Below are positions 43,346 to 52,656 of a stretch of DNA of 64,000 nucleotides, piece after piece; position 1 is the stretch's first letter, and each line of letters opens with the position of its first letter. Made by a program: the position numbers and the translations under genes. The stretch comes from CAKZNE01 sp002695025 (GTDB lineage: Bacteria > Bacteroidota > Bacteroidia > Flavobacteriales > Schleiferiaceae): positions 1 to 64,000 of the forward strand of contig CAJWML010000012.1 of NCBI GenBank assembly GCA_913043285.1, in the 5' to 3' direction. The notes under the pieces were generated by a model. That model was not told the origin of the DNA, did no database searches, and saw only the letters and a program-made list of their open reading frames with translations.

Positions 43346-44734
43346 ATGTCGGTAAAACCATCGCTGCCTAAAGGTACCCGGGATATGTTGCCTGAAACCA
43401 TGCTCAGGCGCGAATACATCCTGGACATCCTCAAAAAGGTTTTTAAGAAGTACGGATTTGCGCCCATCGAAACTCCGGCCATGGAGAATGTGGAAACCTT
43501 AACTGGTAAATATGGAGAGGAAGGTGACAAATTGATATATAAGATAAGAAGCAATAAATCTCTTCGGGATAAGCTTTCCGACAAAAAAAAGGTAGCACTT
43601 GATGAGATATATGATTTTTGGTTACCTCAAAAATCAGAAATGGCACTTCGGTATGACCTTACCGTTCCTTTTGCCCGTTTTGTGGTGCAAAATCAGAACG
43701 ATATTCACTTTCCCTTTAAGCGGTACCAGATACAACCGGTCTGGCGGGCTGATCGTCCGCAGAAAGGACGTTTTCGTGAGTTTTACCAATGTGATGCTGA
43801 TGCCGTAGGTTCCGATTCCCTTTTACTGGAACTGGATTTTGTGCGCATTTACCAGGAAGCTTTTGCCAGCCTGAAAGTACCGGTGCAGATCAAGATCAAC
43901 AACCGTAAAGTGCTGGCTGGTATTGCCGAGACTTTGGGTATCAGTGATCGCCTTACCGATTTTACCGTGGCCCTGGACAAGCTGGATAAAGTAGGCCTGG
44001 AAGGTGTAAAAGCTGAACTGGAGAAGAAAGGTTTTGATCAGAAAGTGCAGGACGGCATTGGCCGTATTGCCGGCTTAAAAGGTTCGGCCAAAGAGATCCT
44101 GAAGGCGGTAGAAGAGATGATCTCCGGCTCAGAGACCGGTAAAAAAGGCGTGGAGGAACTGCGTTTTGTGCTGGAGAATTGTGATCCGGAAGCTCCCCTG
44201 GCGATTGACCTTACCCTGGCCCGTGGCCTGGATTATTATACAGGCGCCATCTTTGAGGTGGTGGCCCCGGATGTAAACCTGGGTTCCGTAGGCGGAGGCG
44301 GACGTTACGATGATCTGACCGCTATATTCGGTATGAAGGGTCTTTCCGGTATCGGTATCTCCTTTGGTCTGGATCGTATTTACCTGGTAATGGAAGAACT
44401 GGGCTTGTTTCCCGATGTGGAGGCCGAGGGCACCGAGGTGCTATTCATTAACTTTGGTGATCAGGAAGGGCTTTTCTCCCTGAAGCTGGCTAATGAATTG
44501 CGCGATCTCCAGGTAAAAGCTGAGGTATATCCCGATAGCAGTAAGCTGCGAAAACAAATGGATTTTGCCAATAAAAAGAATATCCCCTATGTAGTGCTTA
44601 TTGGCAGTGAGGAAATGAAAAGCGGACAGTTTACCGTAAAACACATGCATAGCGGTGAGCAGCACTCCTTAAGCCGTATTGAATTACTTCAACATTTCAC
44701 CGAAAACGCTTCTTCAGATTATGGCCGACACTAA
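43346..44734 (+). CDS. hisS: Histidyl-tRNA synthetase
   Basis: The 462-residue class II synthetase has motif 1 near KPSLPKGTRDMLP, motif 2 at YQIQPVWRADRPQKGRFREFYQ, the histidine-binding LARGLDYYTG, motif 3 in GISFGLDRIY and an anticodon-binding domain (about 370-455). A 20-40 residue insertion after motif 1 is common in this phylum. It overlaps hutH by 14 bases. Confidence 0.96.
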   Translation: MSVKPSLPKGTRDMLPETMLRREYILDILKKVFKKYGFAPIETPAMENVETLTGKYGEEGDKLIYKIRSNKSLRDKLSDKKKVALDEIYDFWLPQKSEMALRYDLTVPFARFVVQNQNDIHFPFKRYQIQPVWRADRPQKGRFREFYQCDADAVGSDSLLLELDFVRIYQEAFASLKVPVQIKINNRKVLAGIAETLGISDRLTDFTVALDKLDKVGLEGVKAELEKKGFDQKVQDGIGRIAGLKGSAKEILKAVEEMISGSETGKKGVEELRFVLENCDPEAPLAIDLTLARGLDYYTGAIFEVVAPDVNLGSVGGGGRYDDLTAIFGMKGLSGIGISFGLDRIYLVMEELGLFPDVEAEGTEVLFINFGDQEGLFSLKLANELRDLQVKAEVYPDSSKLRKQMDFANKKNIPYVVLIGSEEMKSGQFTVKHMHSGEQHSLSRIELLQHFTENASSDYGRH

Positions 44735-46232
44735 ACATTACGAGATCAGCCCCCGTGAGATCAGCCTCCGTGAACTGGCTGAATGGTTTGAATCCGGACA
44801 AGCAATAGGATTGTCAGAGGAATCAGCCGCCCGGATCCAAAAGTGCCGCGACTACCTCAATGAAAAGGTGGCCCGGGAAAAAAATCCCATTTACGGCATC
44901 AATACCGGTTTCGGATCGCTGTACAACATTAGCATTGAAGGCCATGACCTGGAAGCACTGCAGGAAAACCTGGTGCGTTCCCATGCCTGCGGTGCGGGTG
45001 AGCAAGTTCCCGCTGAGGTGGTTCGGATGATGTTGCTGCTGAAAGCCCGCTCCTTATCCTATGGTCACTCGGGGGTACGCACCAGGCTTGTGGAGGGCCT
45101 GCTCGATTTTTACAGACAGGGTGTACTACCGGTGGTTTATGAACAAGGTTCGCTGGGAGCTTCCGGAGACCTGGCTCCACTGGCCCATCTTACCCTGCCC
45201 CTGATGGGAGAAGGAGAGGTAGTGTATAAAGGCAAACTAAAAGAAGCCGCTGAAGTATTGAAATCGGTAGGAATTGAGCCGGTTACCCTGCAGTCCAAAG
45301 AGGGCCTGGCCATGCTCAATGGTACCCAGTTTATGGCGGCCTATGGCACGATGGCTCTGATACGCCTGCGCAAGCTTTCCTACCTGGCCGATCTTATCGG
45401 CACCTTATCCCTGGAGGCCTATGACGGCCGGCCGGAGCCTTTTAACGAACTGATTCATCTGGTAAGGGCCCACAATGGACAGTTAAAAACGGCAGCTCGT
45501 GTGCGGGAATTCCTGGAAGACAGTGAACTGATCAAAAGAGCCAAATCCCACGTACAGGACCCCTATTCTTTCCGTTGCATGCCACAGGTACACGGAGCCA
45601 GTAAAGATGCCCTGGATTATGTGGAAAGGGTGTTTACCCGTGAGATCAATTCCGTAACAGACAATCCAACCATTTTCCCGGATGATGATCTCATTATTTC
45701 GGGTGGTAATTTCCACGGGCAAACCCTGGCGCTGGCGCTGGATCAAATGGCCATTGCTACGGCTGAACTGGCCAATATATCCGAAAGAAGAACCTACCTG
45801 TTGGTGAGCGGGCAACGCGAACTGCCTCCTTTCCTGGTGGCAGCTCCCGGTCTCAACAGCGGCTTAATGATAGCCCAGTATACCGCGGCTTCCATTGTAA
45901 GTCAGAATAAGCAGTTATGTACCCCGGCCTCCGTGGATTCCATAGTTTCTTCCAATGGGCAGGAGGATCATGTGAGTATGGGCGCCAACGCAGCTACCAA
46001 AGCCTGGAAAGTGGTGGATAACCTGGAAAAGGTATTGGCGGTGGAACTTATTTGTGCTTCACAGGCTTTGTTTTTCCGCAAGGACCATACTTCACCGTTC
46101 CTGCAGTCTTTCCTCGAAAGCTTCAGGAGTGAGGTGGACTTTATAGAGCGGGACAGGATCATTGCCACAGATATGGCTAAAGCCCGCGCATTTATTGCCG
46201 GTATTGATATAGACCCCGAGCTGATTTATTAA
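44721..46232 (+). CDS. hutH: Histidine ammonia-lyase
   Basis: The 503-residue enzyme removes ammonia from histidine to give urocanate, using an MIO cofactor formed from Ala147-Ser148-Gly149 (GSLGASGDLAPL). The histidine-specific determinant RSHA near the N-terminus and the late QEDHVSMG glutamate are present, so a tyrosine or phenylalanine ammonia-lyase is less likely. The ATG at 44721 fits the family; it lies inside hisS. The other hut genes are not in the window. It ends in TTAA shared with the stop of the opposing gene. Confidence 0.9.
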   Translation: MADTKHYEISPREISLRELAEWFESGQAIGLSEESAARIQKCRDYLNEKVAREKNPIYGINTGFGSLYNISIEGHDLEALQENLVRSHACGAGEQVPAEVVRMMLLLKARSLSYGHSGVRTRLVEGLLDFYRQGVLPVVYEQGSLGASGDLAPLAHLTLPLMGEGEVVYKGKLKEAAEVLKSVGIEPVTLQSKEGLAMLNGTQFMAAYGTMALIRLRKLSYLADLIGTLSLEAYDGRPEPFNELIHLVRAHNGQLKTAARVREFLEDSELIKRAKSHVQDPYSFRCMPQVHGASKDALDYVERVFTREINSVTDNPTIFPDDDLIISGGNFHGQTLALALDQMAIATAELANISERRTYLLVSGQRELPPFLVAAPGLNSGLMIAQYTAASIVSQNKQLCTPASVDSIVSSNGQEDHVSMGANAATKAWKVVDNLEKVLAVELICASQALFFRKDHTSPFLQSFLESFRSEVDFIERDRIIATDMAKARAFIAGIDIDPELIY

Positions 46233-49200
46233 CGGAAGAGGGTTATGGAGCCCCGGTAATTTTCCTTGCCGTTCCGGAGGTGGTAGGTGTATATACCTAT
46301 AGGAGCTGGCTCATCCTTGTAGGTAGCGTCCCAGAACTCTTCAAAAGGCTTGTCTGAAAAGAAAACCTCCTCGCCCCAACGGTTGAAAATGTGTATTTCA
46401 CTGGAGCCATCGCAGCGGTTCCCAAATACTTCGAGCGATTCATTGATGCCGTCCCCGTTGGGAGAGAAAGCGTTAGGGATAAATACTTCGGTAACGATTT
46501 CTTGTATTACGATTGGGAAATCCACCGTGTAGGTCTTGTTGCAAACTGTATCGTTAATGTCTACGGAAACCGTATATACTCCGGGCTCCTGGTACCGGTA
46601 AGAGGGGTAGCGTTTTTCTTCCGTTACACCATTTCCGAAATCCCAGCTATACCGGTAACGCCTACGGTCATTATCAAGGGCAATATCTACCGAACCATCT
46701 CCGCAGAGGGAAACTTCCACCAGGGGATCAGGTATGGAGCTGGTATCCTGGAAAACGAGGGTGTCCACAAAAGTTTCGGATTTGTTGCACTTTACATTGA
46801 TAGCGGTAAGTGATACAATGTACAGCCCGGTGTCCTGGAAGAGGTGTTCGGGTTCAGTTTCCTGGGAAAAGTCACCGTCCCCGAAATCCCATTGGTAGGC
46901 CTGTGAGCCTGTAGAGGTATTGGTGAACAGAGCCCTGAACTCGGAATCGCAACCGATGTACTCGCTGGTGAAGCCTGATTCAAGGAAAATGCCGGTGTCG
47001 TGAACAACCTCTATAAAGTTGGTGTCCGCAATATCACAAATAGTATCGGTAGCTATCAGGCGTATGGTATAAGTCCCGAAATTATCATAAAAGGTGGTGG
47101 GTTCTTCCTCTGATGAGGTAAGACCGTTCCCGAAATCCCATTCGAACACCTGTGCGTTGATACTTTTATTGCTCAGTTGAACAAAAAGAGTATCGCAAAT
47201 GGTATCTGTATCGTTCATAAAATCAATCTCGGGTTTAGCCCTTACGGTAGCTTCAAAATCCAGCTTGATAGCCCCCAGGTTGCAGTTATTACTGTTATTG
47301 GTTTCAGAAACCACGCCCGGGGTAACGGGAAAGCTCTCCAGGCTGCAACCAGCACATACCGCCTGGTATATAGTGCCATGGGGGTCAAAACGGCTGGTAC
47401 CACCATCTACATGCTCATTGGAAGTTCCGCCAAAATAAGTGGCGTATGCCAGGCTTTTGGCATCACGCTCCAATACCATAAAGTAAAAATCACTGCCATC
47501 GGTTGATGACTGGAGCGCATCACTGGTAAGCGGGAGATTCAGGGTGTTACCCTGGGGTGGCCCACCATTGGTGAGCACGTTGGATTGGCCATTCCAGCCG
47601 CTCAGGTAAATATTAAAGCATTCATCTACCAGGAAGGCGGTGGGTACAAGGTCGTCCTTCGCTTGCCCGCTGCCTATGGTAGTAGACCATATTTCAGTGG
47701 CTAAATTCATATCAAACTTCTTGATGAATTGCCGGGAATTGGGAGTGCCGTATATCCCTGCACTCATGGTCATCTGGCCTTCTGTCTGGCCTAGCACGTA
47801 CAAATTATTGAACTTGTCAATATCAATAAGGAATGCCTGATCCTGGTCGGAGGTTCCCACATAGGTGGAAGCCGTAAGGTTACCGTTAAGGCGGTTAAAA
47901 ACGGCCAGGTAACCGTCAATGCTGCCCTGGGCATTTGGAGTATGTGCCTGTGGGCTGATATCAATGTCGTTACTGCGGGTAGCACCACCAATCACCACTT
48001 TGTTACCCTGATCTGGTTTGATACTGTATCCGGCATCATCTCCAAGGCCTCCAAAATAAGTTCCCCATACTATAGAGGAAAGATCGTTCTGAAGACAAAC
48101 CACCAGGGCATCCTGGTCGCCCTGTATGGAATCATTTAAGGCATTGGGAAGAGGTATATGGTTGGACCGGGTATTGGAGATCAGGTAGACTTTATTATCC
48201 GCATAAATGATCTCTCCACGGCAGTTGTCCCCGTAATTCTGGAAGATGCCGGTATTCAGCCCGTCATTTTCGGTACCTCCTAAAAAGGTGGAGGCCATAA
48301 CCTTTGTTCCATCCGCGCTTAGTTTGGTAACCACAATATCCGATCCGTGGTTGAAACGCATGAAGCGCAGGGCCAGTGGTGGCCCCCCGTTAAAGTTTGC
48401 CTGAAGTGCCTGCCCGCTTACCGGATAATTGGATGATCCGGTGTTGCCGAGTATAAAAAGCTGATTATCATCGTCTACCACCAGGCTGTGGGGTACATCG
48501 TTATCGGTACCACCCACATAAGTGGAGTACAGGAGCGTATCGCCCAGGGCTGAAAATTTACTGATGGACATATCCACATCCCCGCCTTTGTATATCTCTT
48601 GATAAGCACCGGGGGAAGTAGGGTAACCCAAACCGAAGGTAATACCACCGGCATACAAATTACCCTCGTGGTCAAAAGTGGCGGTAAAACCCCAGTTGTC
48701 TATTGAACTTCCGGAAAAGGAAGAAAACACAAGTTCAGGATCAATGATAAGTTCATGTTCGGGATTGTACGGGCCCAGCTTGAATTTAACAATATGGTTG
48801 ACGAGGGTGTAGGAGCAGGGGATGTTTATTTTTTGTCCCTTGATCACCTGGTAAGCCTCGGGAATAAACTCCTGCAGTGTGCCCAGGCTGGTCTGGATCA
48901 AAAGGTGGCCTTTGTTGATGGAAAGCATATCCGCACCCTGGTACTGCATTTGTAATAGCCGGGGGTCTGCGTGGGGGGCCAGGTGAAAATCGTATTTGAG
49001 ATTACCGCCTTTTCCCCGGAATCGAACATTTACCCCCGGGTAGAGGTCCAGGTAATTGAGCTGCTGGTACACAGGAACGGATGCCCGCCACTGTGAAGGA
49101 TCATTGCCCAGAAGGTAATTGTGGTAGAACGAACGTTTTGCGGCCCCTTGTATTTGTGGAAAAGGATTGGCGTACAGGAATTTCACCTTAACAACGTGCC

Positions 49201-49453
49201 TTTTCAGTAATTCCTCCTGCTTGGATTTGGGGCCGGGTTCATCGTGGTGATGGTGAAAATCATCCGCATTATGGAGCGAGATGGTATAGCCGTTATCTTC
49301 AAAAAAAACATCTCCGGAATTAAGGCGTAGCCGATAGTTGAAATCTGAAGACCATTGCCCGTCATTCTTTATGAAAAGCGCATGAGAATCCTGCCCGTAA
49401 AGGGATAAGGAGATCCCCGTAAGGATAAGCAATATGCTGGCAAAGTTCCTCAT
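46229..49453 (-). CDS. Large secreted protein with SBBP repeats, PKD domains and T9SS type B end
   Basis: The 1074-residue protein has a signal peptide (start at ATG 49453), a conserved DUF7948-like N-terminal region (about 24-230, HALFIKNDGQW, LKYDFHLAPHADP), then SBBP-type beta-propeller repeats with FLGGTENDG and YVGTSDQDQAF-like blocks (about 235-700). Three PKD domains follow (EWDFGNGLTSSEEEP, QWDFGDGDFSQETEP, SWDFGNGVTEEKRYP). The end has FIPNAFSPNGDGINE and a gliding-motility-type sorting domain. It should be exported by T9SS and stay on the surface. The TTG at 49480 would only lengthen the signal peptide. Confidence 0.92.
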   Translation of the reverse strand: MRNFASILLILTGISLSLYGQDSHALFIKNDGQWSSDFNYRLRLNSGDVFFEDNGYTISLHNADDFHHHHDEPGPKSKQEELLKRHVVKVKFLYANPFPQIQGAAKRSFYHNYLLGNDPSQWRASVPVYQQLNYLDLYPGVNVRFRGKGGNLKYDFHLAPHADPRLLQMQYQGADMLSINKGHLLIQTSLGTLQEFIPEAYQVIKGQKINIPCSYTLVNHIVKFKLGPYNPEHELIIDPELVFSSFSGSSIDNWGFTATFDHEGNLYAGGITFGLGYPTSPGAYQEIYKGGDVDMSISKFSALGDTLLYSTYVGGTDNDVPHSLVVDDDNQLFILGNTGSSNYPVSGQALQANFNGGPPLALRFMRFNHGSDIVVTKLSADGTKVMASTFLGGTENDGLNTGIFQNYGDNCRGEIIYADNKVYLISNTRSNHIPLPNALNDSIQGDQDALVVCLQNDLSSIVWGTYFGGLGDDAGYSIKPDQGNKVVIGGATRSNDIDISPQAHTPNAQGSIDGYLAVFNRLNGNLTASTYVGTSDQDQAFLIDIDKFNNLYVLGQTEGQMTMSAGIYGTPNSRQFIKKFDMNLATEIWSTTIGSGQAKDDLVPTAFLVDECFNIYLSGWNGQSNVLTNGGPPQGNTLNLPLTSDALQSSTDGSDFYFMVLERDAKSLAYATYFGGTSNEHVDGGTSRFDPHGTIYQAVCAGCSLESFPVTPGVVSETNNSNNCNLGAIKLDFEATVRAKPEIDFMNDTDTICDTLFVQLSNKSINAQVFEWDFGNGLTSSEEEPTTFYDNFGTYTIRLIATDTICDIADTNFIEVVHDTGIFLESGFTSEYIGCDSEFRALFTNTSTGSQAYQWDFGDGDFSQETEPEHLFQDTGLYIVSLTAINVKCNKSETFVDTLVFQDTSSIPDPLVEVSLCGDGSVDIALDNDRRRYRYSWDFGNGVTEEKRYPSYRYQEPGVYTVSVDINDTVCNKTYTVDFPIVIQEIVTEVFIPNAFSPNGDGINESLEVFGNRCDGSSEIHIFNRWGEEVFFSDKPFEEFWDATYKDEPAPIGIYTYHLRNGKENYRGSITLFR

Positions 49454-49544
49454 TTCTATTCCAACCCCTAAAGGTATCAATAATATAAGACTGGGCCGGT
49501 TGGTTTTGGAGTGAATTATTTAAAGGCTGATCCCGTGATTTTGA

Positions 49545-50720
49545 TCAATGTACCCACTCTGCAATAATGAACACGTAACGTCCGCTAAGGGTTTGTGTGG
49601 CTATAAGATATTGGTTGCCGGAGGGCTTGATCTTTAAGGATTTACCTATTTTTTCGGCATTGTCCGGATAATTCCGGGAAATGATGTTGAAACGACCTTT
49701 TCTGAGGGATGGATCGTAGGGCTTAAATTCCTGTTTTATGGTAAAGGTCTTGCCAGGAAAATCAGGTAGTGGCTCGGAGTGGGTAAGTAGATTACTGTTG
49801 GGGTGGAGTTTGGCTACTTTAAAATGTTGTGCCAGGGCATCCGCACCTCCCGCCTTCAGGATGCTGGCATTGGGTTCAAAAAGGTAAGTGGATAGCTTAT
49901 CGGTAAACTCTGCGCTGGCGGAGGATCCCATCTCAAAATTGAAGTTGCTGATACTCCCATCTGTGAGTATGTTGTAGGTTTTGATAAGCGGTATCTCTGC
50001 ACCACCTTGCAGCTTATAGATCACTTCCTTGCACTCATTGCGGTAGCTGATCACCCAGACTTCTGCCACGCTTTTTAATTGGCTGCAGGCCTGGCTAATA
50101 TCCAGCATGGGGCTGGTCTTTATAAAGGTAACACGTTGGTTCAGGGTAAGCAGATGCAGATGGGGGATAAGGTTAGGCTCATAGGAATCCAGGGATACCA
50201 TTTTTCGGTTATCCTCATCCCTGCGGGCAGGGTCAGCGTATACCACGTCTGCGGAGCTGACTTTTAAAAAATCCAGGCCATCTCCCTGCTGCACTTCAAG
50301 CTGGGTTTTGCCCAATTGACGAAAATTATGAGCCGTTATATGGGCCAGGTCTTCCTGTTGCTCCACATAGGTTGCACTTTTAAAGCCTTCGGAAAGGTAA
50401 AAAGTATCCACCCCCATCCCCCCGGTAATGTCCAGTAGTTCCCTTCCCTGGATAAGGCTCGCTTTTAAGCGGGCAGTAGCTTCTGAACTGGATTGCTCCG
50501 TACTTACTCCTCCGGGGAATAAGACGGTGGGGTGAGAGGTCCATTCCGGTAGTTTGCGAGCCAGTTTCTGCCGCCAGGCAATCTGGGAAGCCAGTTCCTT
50601 TTTCCAGGGAATCCGGGCACTTTGGAGGATAAGCTGCAAAGGGTCTTTATCGCGGTTCTCACGGATAAATTCCTGGGCTTCCTTAGTTTGGATAAAAGCA
50701 GATAATTCGCTAACCGTCAA
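49545..50720 (-). CDS. THUMP-like SAM methyltransferase
   Basis: The 391-residue protein has a Rossmann fold with SAM motif I (DITGGMGVDTFYLS), the acidic loop YVEQQEDLA and a VVYADPARRDEDNRKM motif IV that resembles RNA or protein methyltransferases. The last 150 residues (about 245-390) match the PG_1098/THUMP-like region. Bacteroidota share this family and its substrate, presumably rRNA or tRNA, is not known. The start is a TTG at 50720, overlapping the AI-2E gene by 11 bases; no other codon fits. Confidence 0.8.
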   Translation of the reverse strand: MTVSELSAFIQTKEAQEFIRENRDKDPLQLILQSARIPWKKELASQIAWRQKLARKLPEWTSHPTVLFPGGVSTEQSSSEATARLKASLIQGRELLDITGGMGVDTFYLSEGFKSATYVEQQEDLAHITAHNFRQLGKTQLEVQQGDGLDFLKVSSADVVYADPARRDEDNRKMVSLDSYEPNLIPHLHLLTLNQRVTFIKTSPMLDISQACSQLKSVAEVWVISYRNECKEVIYKLQGGAEIPLIKTYNILTDGSISNFNFEMGSSASAEFTDKLSTYLFEPNASILKAGGADALAQHFKVAKLHPNSNLLTHSEPLPDFPGKTFTIKQEFKPYDPSLRKGRFNIISRNYPDNAEKIGKSLKIKPSGNQYLIATQTLSGRYVFIIAEWVH

Positions 50721-51825
50721 TGGGCTGCAGGTTTTGGGTAAGTCTCCGTATGAACTTTACATTAGGAAAGAATTCACGCGCCAACAGCCGCAGTACACTA
50801 TAGGTGGGTACCGCCACAATCATACCCGGTATGCCCCCGATAACGGCAGCAATGGAGATCACCAGGAATATTTCCAGCGGGTGGGCATTTATACTGTTGG
50901 AAAAGATGACCGGCTGCAAAATAAAATTATCGATAAGCTGCACCAGCCCGAAAACCCCGATGATCATCAGTGCCAGCGGTATGGGCTCCATGCTGAGTTC
51001 AGCGGTGAAGTTGGTGGACAATCCCAGGATAAGCCCGAAGGCCATGCCGATGAGCGGCCCGATGTAGGGGATGATATTCATAAGGCCGGCAAAGAAGGCA
51101 ATGGCAATAAAATTCTCAAAACCAATAAAGTAAAGACCCACCGATATTAATAGGGTAATGAGGGTGATTTGTATAAGGATACCGGCAAAATAACGGGATA
51201 GTACTTTCTTCAGGCGCGGTGAAATATTGATGATACGACCTTCAAATGAGTCGGGTACCAGGGCCAGCACGATATTGCGAAACAGGAATTCCTCCTTCAT
51301 GAAGAAGAAGGTTATAAAAAGGATGCTGAAAATGGCAAAAAGGATATTTCCCAGCCCGCCCAGTAAGCCGTAGAAGGTATTGGTAATATTATCGAAGTTC
51401 AAGAATTTCTGTACGGCTTCCTCTACCACACCGTTGGAGTTTTCCCTTGCTGCCGGTTGGAGGTGCAGGAACCGTTCAAACTGGGACATATTCTCTTCGA
51501 GGCTGGCGAAAAGCTCTTCTACGTTGAGCTGTGAAAGAACAGCCAGTTCACTAATAAGGGAAGGGATAAAAATGCTCATGATGCCTCCGAACAAACCAAT
51601 GATAATAAAGAGGGTTACGACAGCAGCCATGGTACGGTTAAGTTTTATCCATCTCCACTTTTTGTCGGTAAGCCGGTCTACCACCGGTTTGCCAATGAGG
51701 GCTATTACTGCGGAAATCAGTACGTAAATGATCACAGACCGGATGATCCATATTCCGTATACCAGCGCAGCCAAAAGGGTAATGGCTACCAGTATCTTTA
51801 TGATCTGGCGGATACCGCTGCTCAT
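50710..51825 (-). CDS. AI-2E (PerM/TqsA) family transporter
   Basis: The 371-residue protein has about seven to eight membrane helices in the pattern of the AI-2E family, with FIPYIGPLIGMAFGL-like NIIPYIGPLIGMAFGLILG as signature and a VDRLTDKK loop. A cytoplasmic helical part (about 85-140) connects two halves. Members are thought to export small molecules or Na+; autoinducer-2 export is proved only for TqsA. It overlaps the DUF4159 gene by four bases. Confidence 0.87.
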   Translation of the reverse strand: MSSGIRQIIKILVAITLLAALVYGIWIIRSVIIYVLISAVIALIGKPVVDRLTDKKWRWIKLNRTMAAVVTLFIIIGLFGGIMSIFIPSLISELAVLSQLNVEELFASLEENMSQFERFLHLQPAARENSNGVVEEAVQKFLNFDNITNTFYGLLGGLGNILFAIFSILFITFFFMKEEFLFRNIVLALVPDSFEGRIINISPRLKKVLSRYFAGILIQITLITLLISVGLYFIGFENFIAIAFFAGLMNIIPYIGPLIGMAFGLILGLSTNFTAELSMEPIPLALMIIGVFGLVQLIDNFILQPVIFSNSINAHPLEIFLVISIAAVIGGIPGMIVAVPTYSVLRLLAREFFPNVKFIRRLTQNLQPIDG

Positions 51826-52493
51826 GGGGTAGCCGTAAAAACGTATTGAAGGATATTAGAACCCATCTGCAGGGCTTTCAGGCGTACTTCGGCCGGGTCA
51901 TTATGCACTTCCTGGTCTTCCCAGCCGTCTCCCAGGTCAGATTCAGTGGTATAGAACACGACCATCCTTCCTTCGTGGAAAATACCGTAAGCCTGGGGCG
52001 GATTATTATCGTGTTCATGGATCTTGGGGAGGCCTTGTGGAAAGTCAAAATGCTGGTGATAAATGGAATGGCTGGCCGGTACTGACTGTAGTTCGTATTC
52101 GGGAAATACCTTTTTCAGCTCGGGGCGTATGAACTTATCCATGCCGTAATTATCATCAATGTGTAAAAAGCCTCCGGCCTGGAGATACTCGCGCAGGTTG
52201 CGGGCCTCGGCATCTGAAAACACCACGTTGCCATGCCCCGTCATGTGTACAAAGGGATAGCTGAAAATATCTGAGGAACCGGCTTCTACAATTTCGTAAT
52301 CCGGGTCAACCGAAGCGTTCAGATTTTGATTGAAAAATGCCGCCAGGTTAGTTAGGGAAGTGGGGTTAGCATACCAGTCGCCACCCCCATTGTATTTTAA
52401 AACGGCTATTTGCAGGGAGTAGGGTACAGGTTTAAAGGAAAACGTTCCAAACCCGGTGAGAATAGCCAAGGCAATAATGGAAAAAGTTCGCAT
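51822..52493 (-). CDS. DUF4159-domain secreted protein
   Basis: The 223-residue protein has a signal peptide and a class I glutamine amidotransferase-like (ThuA-like) DUF4159 domain: LKYNGGGDWYANPTSL, FVHMTGHGNV, LREYLQAGGFLHIDDNYG and YEGRMVV-like FHEGRMVVFYTTE. There is no catalytic cysteine where the amidotransferases have it. Function unknown. It is the first gene of a run with AI-2E and methyltransferase, and has a -7 box five bases before its ATG. Confidence 0.88.
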   Translation of the reverse strand: MRTFSIIALAILTGFGTFSFKPVPYSLQIAVLKYNGGGDWYANPTSLTNLAAFFNQNLNASVDPDYEIVEAGSSDIFSYPFVHMTGHGNVVFSDAEARNLREYLQAGGFLHIDDNYGMDKFIRPELKKVFPEYELQSVPASHSIYHQHFDFPQGLPKIHEHDNNPPQAYGIFHEGRMVVFYTTESDLGDGWEDQEVHNDPAEVRLKALQMGSNILQYVFTATP

Positions 52494-52498
52494 ACCGA

Positions 52499-52506
52499 CA
52501 AAGTTA
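52499..52506 (-). promoter_or_regulatory. TAnnTTTG -7 element of the DUF4159 operon, predicted leaderless
   Basis: On the minus strand TAACTTTG ends five bases before the ATG. The mRNA would begin at or next to the start codon. Confidence 0.6.
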
Positions 52507-52507
52507 A

Positions 52508-52524
52508 GGTAATATGCTATTACC
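52508..52524. promoter_or_regulatory. Perfect inverted repeat, possible operator
   Basis: GGTAATA, TGC, TATTACC is a perfect 7-base palindrome with a three-base spacer. It lies one base upstream of the -7 box of the DUF4159 operon, that is, in the spacer between -33 and -7, where a repressor would block transcription. Confidence 0.45.
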
Positions 52525-52656
52525 GTTTTGATCTTTTGTACACCTCTCCTAAAAGTTCTGTATCAACATCAAATTTTTCAATTAGGTGGCTAATTGATTC
52601 AAAAATAATAACTTTAGAGGGTCAACCCTTATCTCTGACAATCGAATGCTAAACTT

